Program-made: the position numbers and the translations under genes
Origin: an uncultured Bacteroides sp.
Lineage (GTDB): Bacteria; Bacteroidota; Bacteroidia; Bacteroidales; Bacteroidaceae
Direction of reading: 5' to 3'
Assembly: GCF_958445495.1 (NCBI RefSeq)
Contig: NZ_CAUCSQ010000002.1
Coordinates: 176,017 to 240,016, forward strand
DNA: 64,000 nucleotides
Notes under the pieces: model-generated
Databases searched by the model: none
Told to the model about the DNA's origin: nothing
The model's input: only the letters and a program-made list of their open reading frames with translations
Shown here: in pieces, positions 1-7,272 of the stretch
How the letters are laid out: each line of letters starts with the position of its first letter
How positions within the stretch are numbered: position 1 is the first letter of the stretch

Positions 1-206
1 ATGGCCTGCCGGCATTTTTTATCCGCCACTTCCGTCACCGAACAAGTGTTCACTACACAAATATCCGCTTTTTCCCCTTTACGTGCCGTCCTGACCCCTG
101 CCTCACGCAGAATCTTACCGATAGTCGAAGTCTCTGAAAAATTCAATTTGCAGCCTAACGTATAATAAACGGCTGTCTTATTTTGAAACACAGTGGTATC
201 TATCAT
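1..206 (-). CDS. mtaB: tRNA (N6-threonylcarbamoyladenosine 37) methylthiotransferase MtaB, N-terminal part
   Basis: Only the first 68 codons lie in the window; the gene continues off the left edge. The start is the ATG at 206. The visible protein has the MiaB/MtaB family opening LGCKLNFSE followed about 35 residues later by NTCSVT, which carry the first two cysteines of the auxiliary iron-sulfur cluster domain (UPF0004). The radical SAM CxxxCxxC and TRAM domains would lie outside the window. The family makes ms2t6A37 in tRNAs that read ANN codons. The LGCKLN form, rather than the MiaB-type GCQMN, favours MtaB, but RimO or MiaB is not fully excluded. It is divergent from the acyl-CoA synthetase gene. 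Confidence 0.85.
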   Translation of the reverse strand, partial: MIDTTVFQNKTAVYYTLGCKLNFSETSTIGKILREAGVRTARKGEKADICVVNTCSVTEVADKKCRQA

Positions 207-232
207 AAGCTGTTATAAACACATATTTCGTG

Positions 233-240
233 CAAAGTTA
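233..240 (-). promoter_or_regulatory. Putative -7 box for mtaB
   Basis: On the minus strand this reads TAACTTTG, a match to the Bacteroides -7 consensus TAnnTTTG, 26 bases upstream of the mtaB ATG. No convincing -33 TTTG was found at the usual spacing. It forms a divergent promoter pair with the plus-strand box at 286. Confidence 0.6.
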
Positions 241-285
241 CACATTATTATCAGTAAAACGCTTTAGGATACGAAAGTTTATTCC

Positions 286-293
286 TATTTTTG
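286..293 (+). promoter_or_regulatory. Putative -7 box for the acyl-CoA synthetase gene
   Basis: TATTTTTG matches TAnnTTTG and lies 23 bases before the ATG at 317, so the predicted transcript has a short leader. Its position rules out upstream in-frame start codons such as the one at 230 and supports the ATG at 317. Confidence 0.6.
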
Positions 294-316
294 CACAATT
301 CACTAAAAAACGTGCA

Positions 317-1990
317 ATGATAAAAGAGAATTTCATCAAACTATATGAAAACAGTTTTCGTGAAAACTGGGACTTGCCCTGCTACACCGACTACGGAGAA
401 AATACCCGATATACCTACGGGCAAGTAGCCGAAAAAATTGCCCGTTTACATTGGCTGTTCCAATGTTGCAGCCTCCGCAGAGGAGATAAAATTGCCGTTA
501 TCGGCAAAAACAACGCTCACTGGTGCATAGCCTACATGGCGACAATCACCTACGGCGCAATAGTCGTCCCCATCCTGCAAGACTTTTCCGCCAACGACGT
601 CCACCACATCGTCAATCATTCCGAGTCCGTTTTCTTATTTACCGGCGACAATATCTGGGAAAACCTGGAAGAAGAAAAACTATCGGGATTGCGTGGCGTA
701 TTCTCACTGACAGATTTCCGCTGCCTCTACCAACGCGACGGAGAAACCATACAGAAGTTCCTGAAAAACCTCGATAAAGAAATGCACTCCCTTTATCCCG
801 AAGGATTCAACCGGGAAAACATCCGATACGCCACCCTGTCCAACGACAAGGTGATACTCCTGAATTACACTTCCGGAACCACCGGTTTCAGCAAAGGAGT
901 GATGCTGACGGGCAACAACCTCGCCGGCAATGTCACGTTCGGTATCCGCACCGGACTTCTGAAAAAAGGGGATAAAGTCCTCTCCTTCCTTCCGCTCGCC
1001 CATGCATACGGTTGCGCATTCGACTTCTTAACGGCAACGGCCGTCGGCACCCACGTCACCCTGCTCGGAAAAATACCTTCCCCTAAAATCATCATGAAAG
1101 CCTTTGAGGAAGTAAAACCGAACCTAATCATCACCGTCCCGCTGGTTATCGAAAAAATATACAAAAACATCATCCAGCCCCTCATCAATAAAAAAGGAAT
1201 GAAGTGGGCGCTCAACATTCCGTTGCTCGATACGCAAATATACAATCAGATACGCAAGAAACTGACCGACTCCCTGGGAGGCCGGTTCAAAGAGATTATC
1301 ATCGGAGGAGCCGCAATGGACAGGGAAGTGGAAGATTTTTTCTACAAAATCAAATTCCCTTTCACTATCGGCTACGGCATGACGGAATGCGGTCCCCTTA
1401 TCAGCTACGCGCCATGGGATGAATTCATACCGGGTTCCTCCGGAAAAGTCCTGGACATTATGGAAGCACGTATCCATAAAGAAAAACAGGAAGCGGAAAT
1501 CGGAGAAATCCAAGTCCGCGGTGAAAACGTAATGACAGGCTATTATAAAAATCCGGAAGCCACACAGGAAGTTTTCACGGAAGACGGCTGGCTGCGTACC
1601 GGCGACCTCGGAAACATGGACACCAACGGCAATATCTTCATTCGCGGACGGCTCAAAACGATGATTCTAAGTTCAAACGGACAAAACATATTCCCGGAAG
1701 AGCTGGAGAACAAACTCAACAACCTGCCCTTCATCCTCGAAAGCCTTGTCATCGAACGCAACAAAAAATTAGTGGCGCTCGTCTATGCAGATTACGAAGC
1801 GTTGGATTCCCTCGGACTGAACAATCCGGAGAACCTGAAAACAATCATGGATGAAAACCTGAAGAACCTGAACAGCAACGTCGCATCTTACGAAACAATC
1901 AGCAAAATCCAGCTATACCCGACGGAATTCGAGAAAACGCCGAAACGAAGTATCAAAAGATACCTCTACAACAGCATTGCAATAGACTAA
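317..1990 (+). CDS. AMP-forming long-chain fatty acid--CoA ligase (AMP-binding enzyme)
   Basis: A 557-residue adenylate-forming enzyme of the ANL superfamily. Visible motifs are the P-loop-like YTSGTTGFSKGV, the adenine-binding GYGMTECGPL and the hinge-preceding GWLRTGDLG followed by RGRLKTMILSSNGQNIFP. The last corresponds to the A8 motif, with the A10 lysine probably in KTPKRSIKRY near the C-terminus. The expected reaction is ATP-dependent activation of a fatty or related carboxylic acid to an acyl-adenylate and then an acyl-CoA. There is no signal peptide, so it should be cytoplasmic or peripherally membrane-bound. The ATG at 317 is chosen because a promoter-like box ends at 293. The chain length of the acid cannot be read from the sequence. 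It stands alone, not in an obvious fatty-acid operon. Confidence 0.85.
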   Translation: MIKENFIKLYENSFRENWDLPCYTDYGENTRYTYGQVAEKIARLHWLFQCCSLRRGDKIAVIGKNNAHWCIAYMATITYGAIVVPILQDFSANDVHHIVNHSESVFLFTGDNIWENLEEEKLSGLRGVFSLTDFRCLYQRDGETIQKFLKNLDKEMHSLYPEGFNRENIRYATLSNDKVILLNYTSGTTGFSKGVMLTGNNLAGNVTFGIRTGLLKKGDKVLSFLPLAHAYGCAFDFLTATAVGTHVTLLGKIPSPKIIMKAFEEVKPNLIITVPLVIEKIYKNIIQPLINKKGMKWALNIPLLDTQIYNQIRKKLTDSLGGRFKEIIIGGAAMDREVEDFFYKIKFPFTIGYGMTECGPLISYAPWDEFIPGSSGKVLDIMEARIHKEKQEAEIGEIQVRGENVMTGYYKNPEATQEVFTEDGWLRTGDLGNMDTNGNIFIRGRLKTMILSSNGQNIFPEELENKLNNLPFILESLVIERNKKLVALVYADYEALDSLGLNNPENLKTIMDENLKNLNSNVASYETISKIQLYPTEFEKTPKRSIKRYLYNSIAID

Positions 1991-2090
1991 CGCATTTCAA
2001 AAGCACAAAGAAGAGAGAACATAAAATAACCTTCTGAAAAAAAACATAAAAAAAGTGACCTTCGCGAGAACAACATATTGAAAAAGTACA

Positions 2091-2098
2091 TACCTTTG
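2091..2098 (+). promoter_or_regulatory. Putative -7 box for the Ala-rich lipoprotein gene
   Basis: TACCTTTG matches TAnnTTTG and lies 51 bases before the ATG at 2150, giving an estimated leader of about 45 nucleotides. No good -33 partner was seen. Confidence 0.6.
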
Positions 2099-2149
2099 CA
2101 CCGTTTTAATAAAGCAATTGATTGTATTACGTTTTAAAAAGCAAAGAAA

Positions 2150-2374
2150 ATGAAAAAATTAGTTTTGATGGCAGTAGCTATCGCAGCAGTATCATTCGCA
2201 TCATGTGGCAACAAAGCAGCCGACGCAGCTAAAGCAACTGCAGATTCTATCCGTATCGCTGACTCAATTGCAGCAGTAGAAGCAGCCGCAGCCGAAGAAG
2301 CAGCCGCAGCAGCTAATGACACACTGGCAACTGATAGCGTAGCAGCAACAGAAACCACTGAAGCCGCTAAATAA
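2150..2374 (+). CDS. Small Ala/Glu-rich lipoprotein
   Basis: A 74-residue protein of unknown function. The N-terminus is a lipoprotein signal with the lipobox FASC, so the mature chain starts at Cys19 or so. The remaining ~55 residues are almost entirely Ala, Asp, Glu, Thr and Ser with repeated DSIAAVEAAAAEEAAAA-like segments, predicting either a helix or a disordered acidic tail. There is no recognisable domain. It has its own promoter-like box and a strong terminator, so it is a monocistronic unit. Short abundant lipoproteins of this kind (compare Lpp in Proteobacteria) can be structural envelope components, but that is only an analogy. Confidence 0.75.
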   Translation: MKKLVLMAVAIAAVSFASCGNKAADAAKATADSIRIADSIAAVEAAAAEEAAAAANDTLATDSVAATETTEAAK

Positions 2375-2402
2375 TCCAAGCCATACAGCTTCGAGAGAAT
2401 TG

Positions 2403-2440
2403 AAAGTCTGACATGCAAGGCATGCACAGACTTTTTTATT
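2403..2440 (+). terminator. Rho-independent terminator after the small lipoprotein gene
   Basis: The stem AAAGTCTG (2403-2410) pairs with CAGACTTT (2427-2434). An inner ATGC/GCAT pairing extends it, and it runs directly into a T-rich tract. Confidence 0.85.
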
Positions 2441-2474
2441 TTTCTCCCCCGCCCTTCCGCGGCTCACCTTAGCA

Positions 2475-3380
2475 TTACTTGGCGTATGACTTCTTGACAA
2501 AAGGAGCATCCAGCAAATAATCCAAACTCACTTCCACACTTTCTTCCACAGGCATGCTATACTGTTCAATCTCTGCGACGAGGTGATTTACACCCGCTTT
2601 CTCCGCATTCCTGAAGATAGCGTCAAAACCGACCATCCCGCTTTGCCCAAGTTCCCTGTGGTCCTTGATATGAAATATCTTGAATCTGCCCGGATACTTA
2701 TTAAAGTAATCCACCGGACTGTTCTGCCCGCGAACCACCCAATAGACATCCATCTGGAAAAAGACATACTCAGGATTCGTATGCTCCAGCATATAATCAT
2801 ACATCACCTTACCTTCCACTTTCTGAAATTCATGAGCATGATTATGGTATCCGAACGACAACCCCTGCTGCTTACAGCGTTTGCCTATCTCGTTAAAATA
2901 AGTACAATACGTATCCAAATCCTTGAGCGTCTTAGGCACATCCATCCAAGGAGCCACGATATAACTCATACCCGCCGCCTTATGATCGGCAATACATTGG
3001 TCCCACCATTGAAGGGATTTCGACAAATCACCCGAAGACAACTCCTCTTCGGACAACGCCCTCGTACAATGCGAAGACAAAACCTTCAATCCGGCAGACT
3101 CTACGTCCTGCTTGAATTGCCGGGGAGTCCTGTCATAAAATTTACCGTTGTTATAATTAGCGGCTTCCACGCCGGTATAACCCATTTTCGCCAATCTCTT
3201 TAAAAGGGAAGTATAGGCAGCGTCACACTTACCGTCCTTGTTGTCGACCTTATTCAATATGTCTCTGACGGAATAGAGCTGGATGGCGACCTCTTTTTTA
3301 TTTTTTCCAGACTGTGCACCTGCTGCAAACGGCATCATAAAAAGAAAAATCAATGCACATGAATATATTCGGATTTTCAT
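2475..3380 (-). CDS. Secreted sugar phosphate isomerase/epimerase-like TIM-barrel protein
   Basis: A 301-residue protein of the xylose isomerase-like TIM barrel (AP endonuclease 2) family with an N-terminal signal peptide ending near AAGAQS. Probable metal ligands are spread along the chain as in the family: Glu in GVEAANY, Asp in FQMDVYW, His in KIFHIKDHRE and Glu in LVAEIEQYS. It is the last gene of the minus-strand cluster that begins at 7036. I recall the B. thetaiotaomicron gene in this position (BT2156) as part of a 3-keto-glycoside pathway; epimerisation or isomerisation of a keto-sugar would fit. The signal peptide places it in the periplasm. The substrate is inferred, the fold is confident. 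Confidence 0.8.
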   Translation of the reverse strand: MKIRIYSCALIFLFMMPFAAGAQSGKNKKEVAIQLYSVRDILNKVDNKDGKCDAAYTSLLKRLAKMGYTGVEAANYNNGKFYDRTPRQFKQDVESAGLKVLSSHCTRALSEEELSSGDLSKSLQWWDQCIADHKAAGMSYIVAPWMDVPKTLKDLDTYCTYFNEIGKRCKQQGLSFGYHNHAHEFQKVEGKVMYDYMLEHTNPEYVFFQMDVYWVVRGQNSPVDYFNKYPGRFKIFHIKDHRELGQSGMVGFDAIFRNAEKAGVNHLVAEIEQYSMPVEESVEVSLDYLLDAPFVKKSYAK

Positions 3381-3522
3381 ATAATAGATATCAGGATAAA
3401 TAATTAAACTTTACACAAAAAATCTGTGAGGAATACGGATTATATGGAATCAGGCAACCGGAAACCCGCGGATGCCGTGACATCCATATAATCCGCACTT
3501 TATTATCGTCACATAATAACAA

Positions 3523-4392
3523 TTAATCCAGAATCTTTACCCGGATATTACGGAACCAAACATCATCCCCATGGTCCTGGAATCCGATATAACCTTCATG
3601 ATTATCGCCGCCGCAGTTATTCAGCAATCCAAATGCCAAAGGCCATTTGTCTTCACTGAACTTACTGGCTTGCAACATATCAGTCCATTGTTTCGTCCAC
3701 AAGTGATATTCAAGAACGTTTTCATCGTTCTGCCCGTGAACCACCGTTCCTTTATAAACCATAATCTTAGCCTTGTTCCATTCGCCGAACGGTTTAGAAT
3801 TCTGCGGAACCGCCGGAATCATGTCATACAAAGAAGCCGACTGACGGTTTCCGTCTTTCCCCAGTTTCGCATCCGGATGGTTGGCATTATCCAGAATCTG
3901 ATATTCAGGTGCAGAGATATAAATCGGCTCAAGCACGTCATTACCGTCCTTATCCTTAGAAGTGACCTCCTGTGCCAGATACAGAATACCGGAATTGCTT
4001 CCTTTCGCAACCTTCCATTCCAATTCCAGCTCAAAATTTTTAAACTTGTGGGCAAAAATCAAATCCCCGCCGTCACCATCTTGCGCTTCGCCGCCGCCGG
4101 TTCCGTTAAACTTGATGCAACCGTCCTCAATGGTCCACTTAGAAGGAACGCGGTCTTTTCCGTAACCCCGCCAGCCGTTAAAAGTCTTGCCGTCAAAAAT
4201 AGTGATATAACCTTCCTCGTCTACGGGCAACTTCAAACTATCCGTTTCCGGAGCCTTCAATGCTCTGGAATATGCCAATGACACTTCACTTACCGGTTGC
4301 TCTGCCTGAGCGTTTCCCGATTTCTGTCCGCCGCAAGAAACCAAAGCTCCTGCAGCAAGACAACATGCTAAAGGGTAAAAAACTTTCTTCAT
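3523..4392 (-). CDS. DUF1080 lipoprotein (3-keto-disaccharide hydrolase family)
   Basis: A 289-residue lipoprotein with lipobox LVSCGG, followed by a single DUF1080 (LamG/concanavalin-like) domain. The domain is recognised by ITIFDGKTFNGWRGYG near residue 70 and the closing IGFQDHGDDVWFRNIRVK. The family is now described as acting on 3-keto glycosides, cleaving after a dehydrogenase has oxidised C3. Its position between two Gfo/Idh/MocA oxidoreductases and a TIM-barrel isomerase supports that role here. The ATG at 4392 is preferred over an in-frame TTG two codons upstream because it opens directly with the lysine-rich n-region. The lipid anchor places it in an envelope membrane. The exact glycoside is unknown. 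Confidence 0.85.
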   Translation of the reverse strand: MKKVFYPLACCLAAGALVSCGGQKSGNAQAEQPVSEVSLAYSRALKAPETDSLKLPVDEEGYITIFDGKTFNGWRGYGKDRVPSKWTIEDGCIKFNGTGGGEAQDGDGGDLIFAHKFKNFELELEWKVAKGSNSGILYLAQEVTSKDKDGNDVLEPIYISAPEYQILDNANHPDAKLGKDGNRQSASLYDMIPAVPQNSKPFGEWNKAKIMVYKGTVVHGQNDENVLEYHLWTKQWTDMLQASKFSEDKWPLAFGLLNNCGGDNHEGYIGFQDHGDDVWFRNIRVKILD

Positions 4393-4424
4393 AACCAATT
4401 TTATTATTTAATTAAAAAATACTC

Positions 4425-5912
4425 TTATCTGGGCATATCCGGCAATCTCCATCCTTCCCGGTAATTATGCTTCACCAACTCTGCAGCGAACTGTTTCGCA
4501 TTAACCGGTTCCGTCCACGTCTTGTCGAACGTCGGATGACCGTCATGAATCTTGAACCCGTCTTTGACACAAGTCCGGAGCGTTTCCGTATCACCGATAT
4601 TGGTGAAACACATATTCTCTCCATCCCATTCCAACGTTTTATTCAAACCTTGCAGACGGATAGCCAATACACCCATAACCACCATCTCATTCATCGGACC
4701 TGCTTCCGAAAAATCGGACTTAGTCATTACGCGGCTCGATTTATCCTCCTTACAAGCACGTACCCAATCCATTTCATGTCCGCCATTCATCGCATTGGGA
4801 ACACGACGGCAAACTTTCGGAGCGTTAGGAACGCGGCCGGACAACAAGAACGGTTCCTGACCGTAGCAACCGCAGATTAACGTATCCTTCGTTCCGTGGA
4901 AAATCGTCAAACCTCCGCCGGGACCCATTAATTGCTTACCTTCCGGAAAACCTTTCGGACGTTCGGGCATCATACCGCCGTCATACCAATGAACTTCCAC
5001 TTCAGGCATCGCTACCTTCGGCATATTGTCGCGTGCCGGGAAAATCATCTTCACATGTTGCGCCTGCGGAGCACAAGCGTTCAGCAACAAAGTAGACGAT
5101 CCTTCCACCTTAGTAGGATACCCCAGCTTCAACGCCCTGAACGGCTGATGTAAAATATGGCAAGCCATGTCACCCAACGCGCCTGTACCGTAATCCCACC
5201 ATCCGCGCCAGTTCCACGGGTGATATACTTCATTATACGGATTCAATTTTGCAGGACCCGTAAACAAATCCCAATTCAACGTACTCGGAATACGGTCGGC
5301 CTTTTCGGGCGAATTCAATCCCTGCGGCCAAATAGGACGGTCGGTAGCACATTCCACCTTGGTTACCTCGCCGATTTCGCCGTTCCAAATCCACTCGCAA
5401 ACCAAATCCGTACCTTCGTCAGAGGCTCCCTGGTTACCCATTTGGGTAGCAACGCCCGTGGAAGCAGCCAATTTAGTCAACAAACGGGATTCATAAACGG
5501 AATGAGTCAACGGTTTCTGGCAAAACACATGCTTGCCCATTGTCATCGCATCAGCCGTGATAATGGCGTGAGTATGATCGGCAGTCGCGATAATCACCCC
5601 GTCAATAGACTTACCCATCTCATCATACATCTTGCGGTAATCCCAATATTTCTTTGCTTTCGGGAATTCATCGAACACTCCTTTTGCATACTTCCAGTCC
5701 ACATCACAAAGGGCTACAATATTTTCCGTGTTCTTCACATGATTGATATTGGCATGACCCATACCGCCAATACCTACGGCAGCAAGATTCAATTTATCAC
5801 TCGGAGACACGTGTCCGTGGCTCATACCTAGAATGGAGCTTGGAGCAATGGTAAGACCTGCCAAAGCAAAAGCGCCGCTTTTGAGAAAATCTCTTCTCGA
5901 AATGTCTGACAT
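4425..5912 (-). CDS. Gfo/Idh/MocA family oxidoreductase with Tat-like signal
   Basis: A 495-residue NAD(P)-binding oxidoreductase. The N-terminus SRRDFLKSGAFALAGLTI is a twin-arginine-type signal, as found on exported Gfo/Idh/MocA enzymes of this phylum. A Rossmann fold follows (AAVGIGGMGHANI, residues ~45-57), then the family lysine segment HVFCQKPLTH, which corresponds to the canonical EKP with Gln in place of Glu. The C-terminal half has the GTGALGDMACHILHQPF stretch typical of the substrate domain. Expected role: oxidation of a sugar hydroxyl, plausibly glycoside C3, with a tightly bound NAD cofactor in the periplasm. It sits 11 bases after the upstream oxidoreductase and 32 bases before DUF1080, so one operon is likely. 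Confidence 0.85.
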   Translation of the reverse strand: MSDISRRDFLKSGAFALAGLTIAPSSILGMSHGHVSPSDKLNLAAVGIGGMGHANINHVKNTENIVALCDVDWKYAKGVFDEFPKAKKYWDYRKMYDEMGKSIDGVIIATADHTHAIITADAMTMGKHVFCQKPLTHSVYESRLLTKLAASTGVATQMGNQGASDEGTDLVCEWIWNGEIGEVTKVECATDRPIWPQGLNSPEKADRIPSTLNWDLFTGPAKLNPYNEVYHPWNWRGWWDYGTGALGDMACHILHQPFRALKLGYPTKVEGSSTLLLNACAPQAQHVKMIFPARDNMPKVAMPEVEVHWYDGGMMPERPKGFPEGKQLMGPGGGLTIFHGTKDTLICGCYGQEPFLLSGRVPNAPKVCRRVPNAMNGGHEMDWVRACKEDKSSRVMTKSDFSEAGPMNEMVVMGVLAIRLQGLNKTLEWDGENMCFTNIGDTETLRTCVKDGFKIHDGHPTFDKTWTEPVNAKQFAAELVKHNYREGWRLPDMPR

Positions 5913-5923
5913 AATTATTTATT

Positions 5924-7036
5924 TTAAGGGTTCGTTATTTGTGGACGGTTACTATGTAGCAATCCATATCCATTTTTCATGTTTCTCCTTCGTTCACGAA
6001 TCTGTTCAAGCGTATGCAAATCGCCGATAGCCGGCAAGTCGTGCATACGCGCGTCTTGCAGGAATTTCCACGCATATTCGGAAGCAACAGCCGAGTCGCG
6101 CATCGACGGCAAACGAGAACTACGCCGCCCGCTTTCTACCGAATCGGCGAACAAGTCACATAACACATCGATATTCTTGCCGCCGAAAGGCCTCTCTATG
6201 CGAAGTGTCTGATTGACCCCGTGCAAATCGACCACAGCAGTCTTAAAGTCATGTGTCATACGTACGATTCCCTCCGTTCCGATGATATCCACGTATGAAT
6301 TATGTGTCTGGTCTTTCGACAATTGCCCATAAACAAATCCCTGAGTGATGTCAAAGACCACCCCGTTCTGGAACGTCCCGTGACACTGTACCCACCAAGG
6401 GTCCTTATAATTCCACATATTTACCCCCTGCGCATTCCATGTCCGGTACTCACAACCGGCATACCAGCGGGCAATATCGACATAATGCATGCCACAATCA
6501 TGGAAAGCGGGCCCCTCATATTCATGGCCTTCGCCCGGCGCCAGTCCGGGAGTCATGTGGCAAATACGGATGATAGCCAATTCACCGATTTCTCCCTTCC
6601 GGATATATTCCTTCATCAGATTGTGGTACCAAGAATTCCGCAAATACAAATTCACGGTAGAGAAAAGAGAAGAACCCTCCACCAGCTCCACAGTCTTCCA
6701 CTCCTTTTCCATCGTATCCGCAATGGGTTTTTCCGCAATGATATGCTTATTATACCGAATGGCCTTTTCTATCTGCTCCATCCGAAAATTAGCCAGCGTA
6801 AAAAGTCCGACGACCTGCACGCTCTCATCCTCAAAAATTGGTTGATTATCTTCTATTACTTGAGATTCCGGAGATAATTTCCTAGCCAGTTCACGCGATT
6901 CAGAATTCGTATCGCAGATATAAGCTATGTCCCATCTCCCACTTTTCCGCATCGCCTCCCAATAGAATCGTCCCATTCTACCGAAACCGATTATTCCGAC
7001 TTTTATTCTCGTGTCCGATGAAATTTGTGTATTCAT
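5924..7036 (-). CDS. Cytoplasmic Gfo/Idh/MocA family oxidoreductase
   Basis: A 370-residue oxidoreductase without signal peptide. The dinucleotide-binding motif VGIIGFGRMGRFYWEA lies at residues ~13-28 and the catalytic-lysine motif HIIAEKPIADT at ~94-104. The C-terminal domain carries HDCGMHYVDIARW, with His/Asp residues positioned as in the family's active site. It is the first gene of the four-gene minus-strand operon ending at 2475. Because its neighbour 4425-5912 is exported and this one is not, the two may perform the opening oxidation and closing reduction of a 3-keto cycle on opposite sides of the inner membrane. That division of labour is inference. Confidence 0.85.
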   Translation of the reverse strand: MNTQISSDTRIKVGIIGFGRMGRFYWEAMRKSGRWDIAYICDTNSESRELARKLSPESQVIEDNQPIFEDESVQVVGLFTLANFRMEQIEKAIRYNKHIIAEKPIADTMEKEWKTVELVEGSSLFSTVNLYLRNSWYHNLMKEYIRKGEIGELAIIRICHMTPGLAPGEGHEYEGPAFHDCGMHYVDIARWYAGCEYRTWNAQGVNMWNYKDPWWVQCHGTFQNGVVFDITQGFVYGQLSKDQTHNSYVDIIGTEGIVRMTHDFKTAVVDLHGVNQTLRIERPFGGKNIDVLCDLFADSVESGRRSSRLPSMRDSAVASEYAWKFLQDARMHDLPAIGDLHTLEQIRERRRNMKNGYGLLHSNRPQITNP

Positions 7037-7118
7037 ATTATAGTAGCAAGTTTAAGTGCAAACAAAATAAAAACCATCAAATTTTCATCATCAAATTGAC
7101 TGGTGAAAACCGATATTG

Positions 7119-7126
7119 CAAAACTA
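7119..7126 (-). promoter_or_regulatory. Putative -7 box for the oxidoreductase/DUF1080 operon
   Basis: The minus strand reads TAGTTTTG here, a TAnnTTTG match 83 bases upstream of the ATG at 7036. No good -33 box is visible, which would be expected if the promoter needs an activator such as the adjacent DUF6377-type regulator. Confidence 0.5.
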
Positions 7127-7272
7127 GCCAAATAAACAACACTTTTGGGAGGTTATAGCAATTTGTGTAGATTCTTTTTTCTTACTTACTCCTATAAATC
7201 AACGGATTAACCCTCAAAGAGAATATAAAAAATGTAGAAGGTTTGGAATCATTCCTTACTGAATAAATGCAA

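Noticed and set aside
2583..3203. Plus-strand open frame of 206 codons
   Set aside because: Antisense to the TIM-barrel isomerase gene; composition and lack of motifs mark it as a shadow.
5157..5831. Plus-strand open frame of 224 codons
   Set aside because: It is entirely antisense to the Gfo/Idh/MocA gene at 4425-5912, which has clear family motifs; the frame has none.
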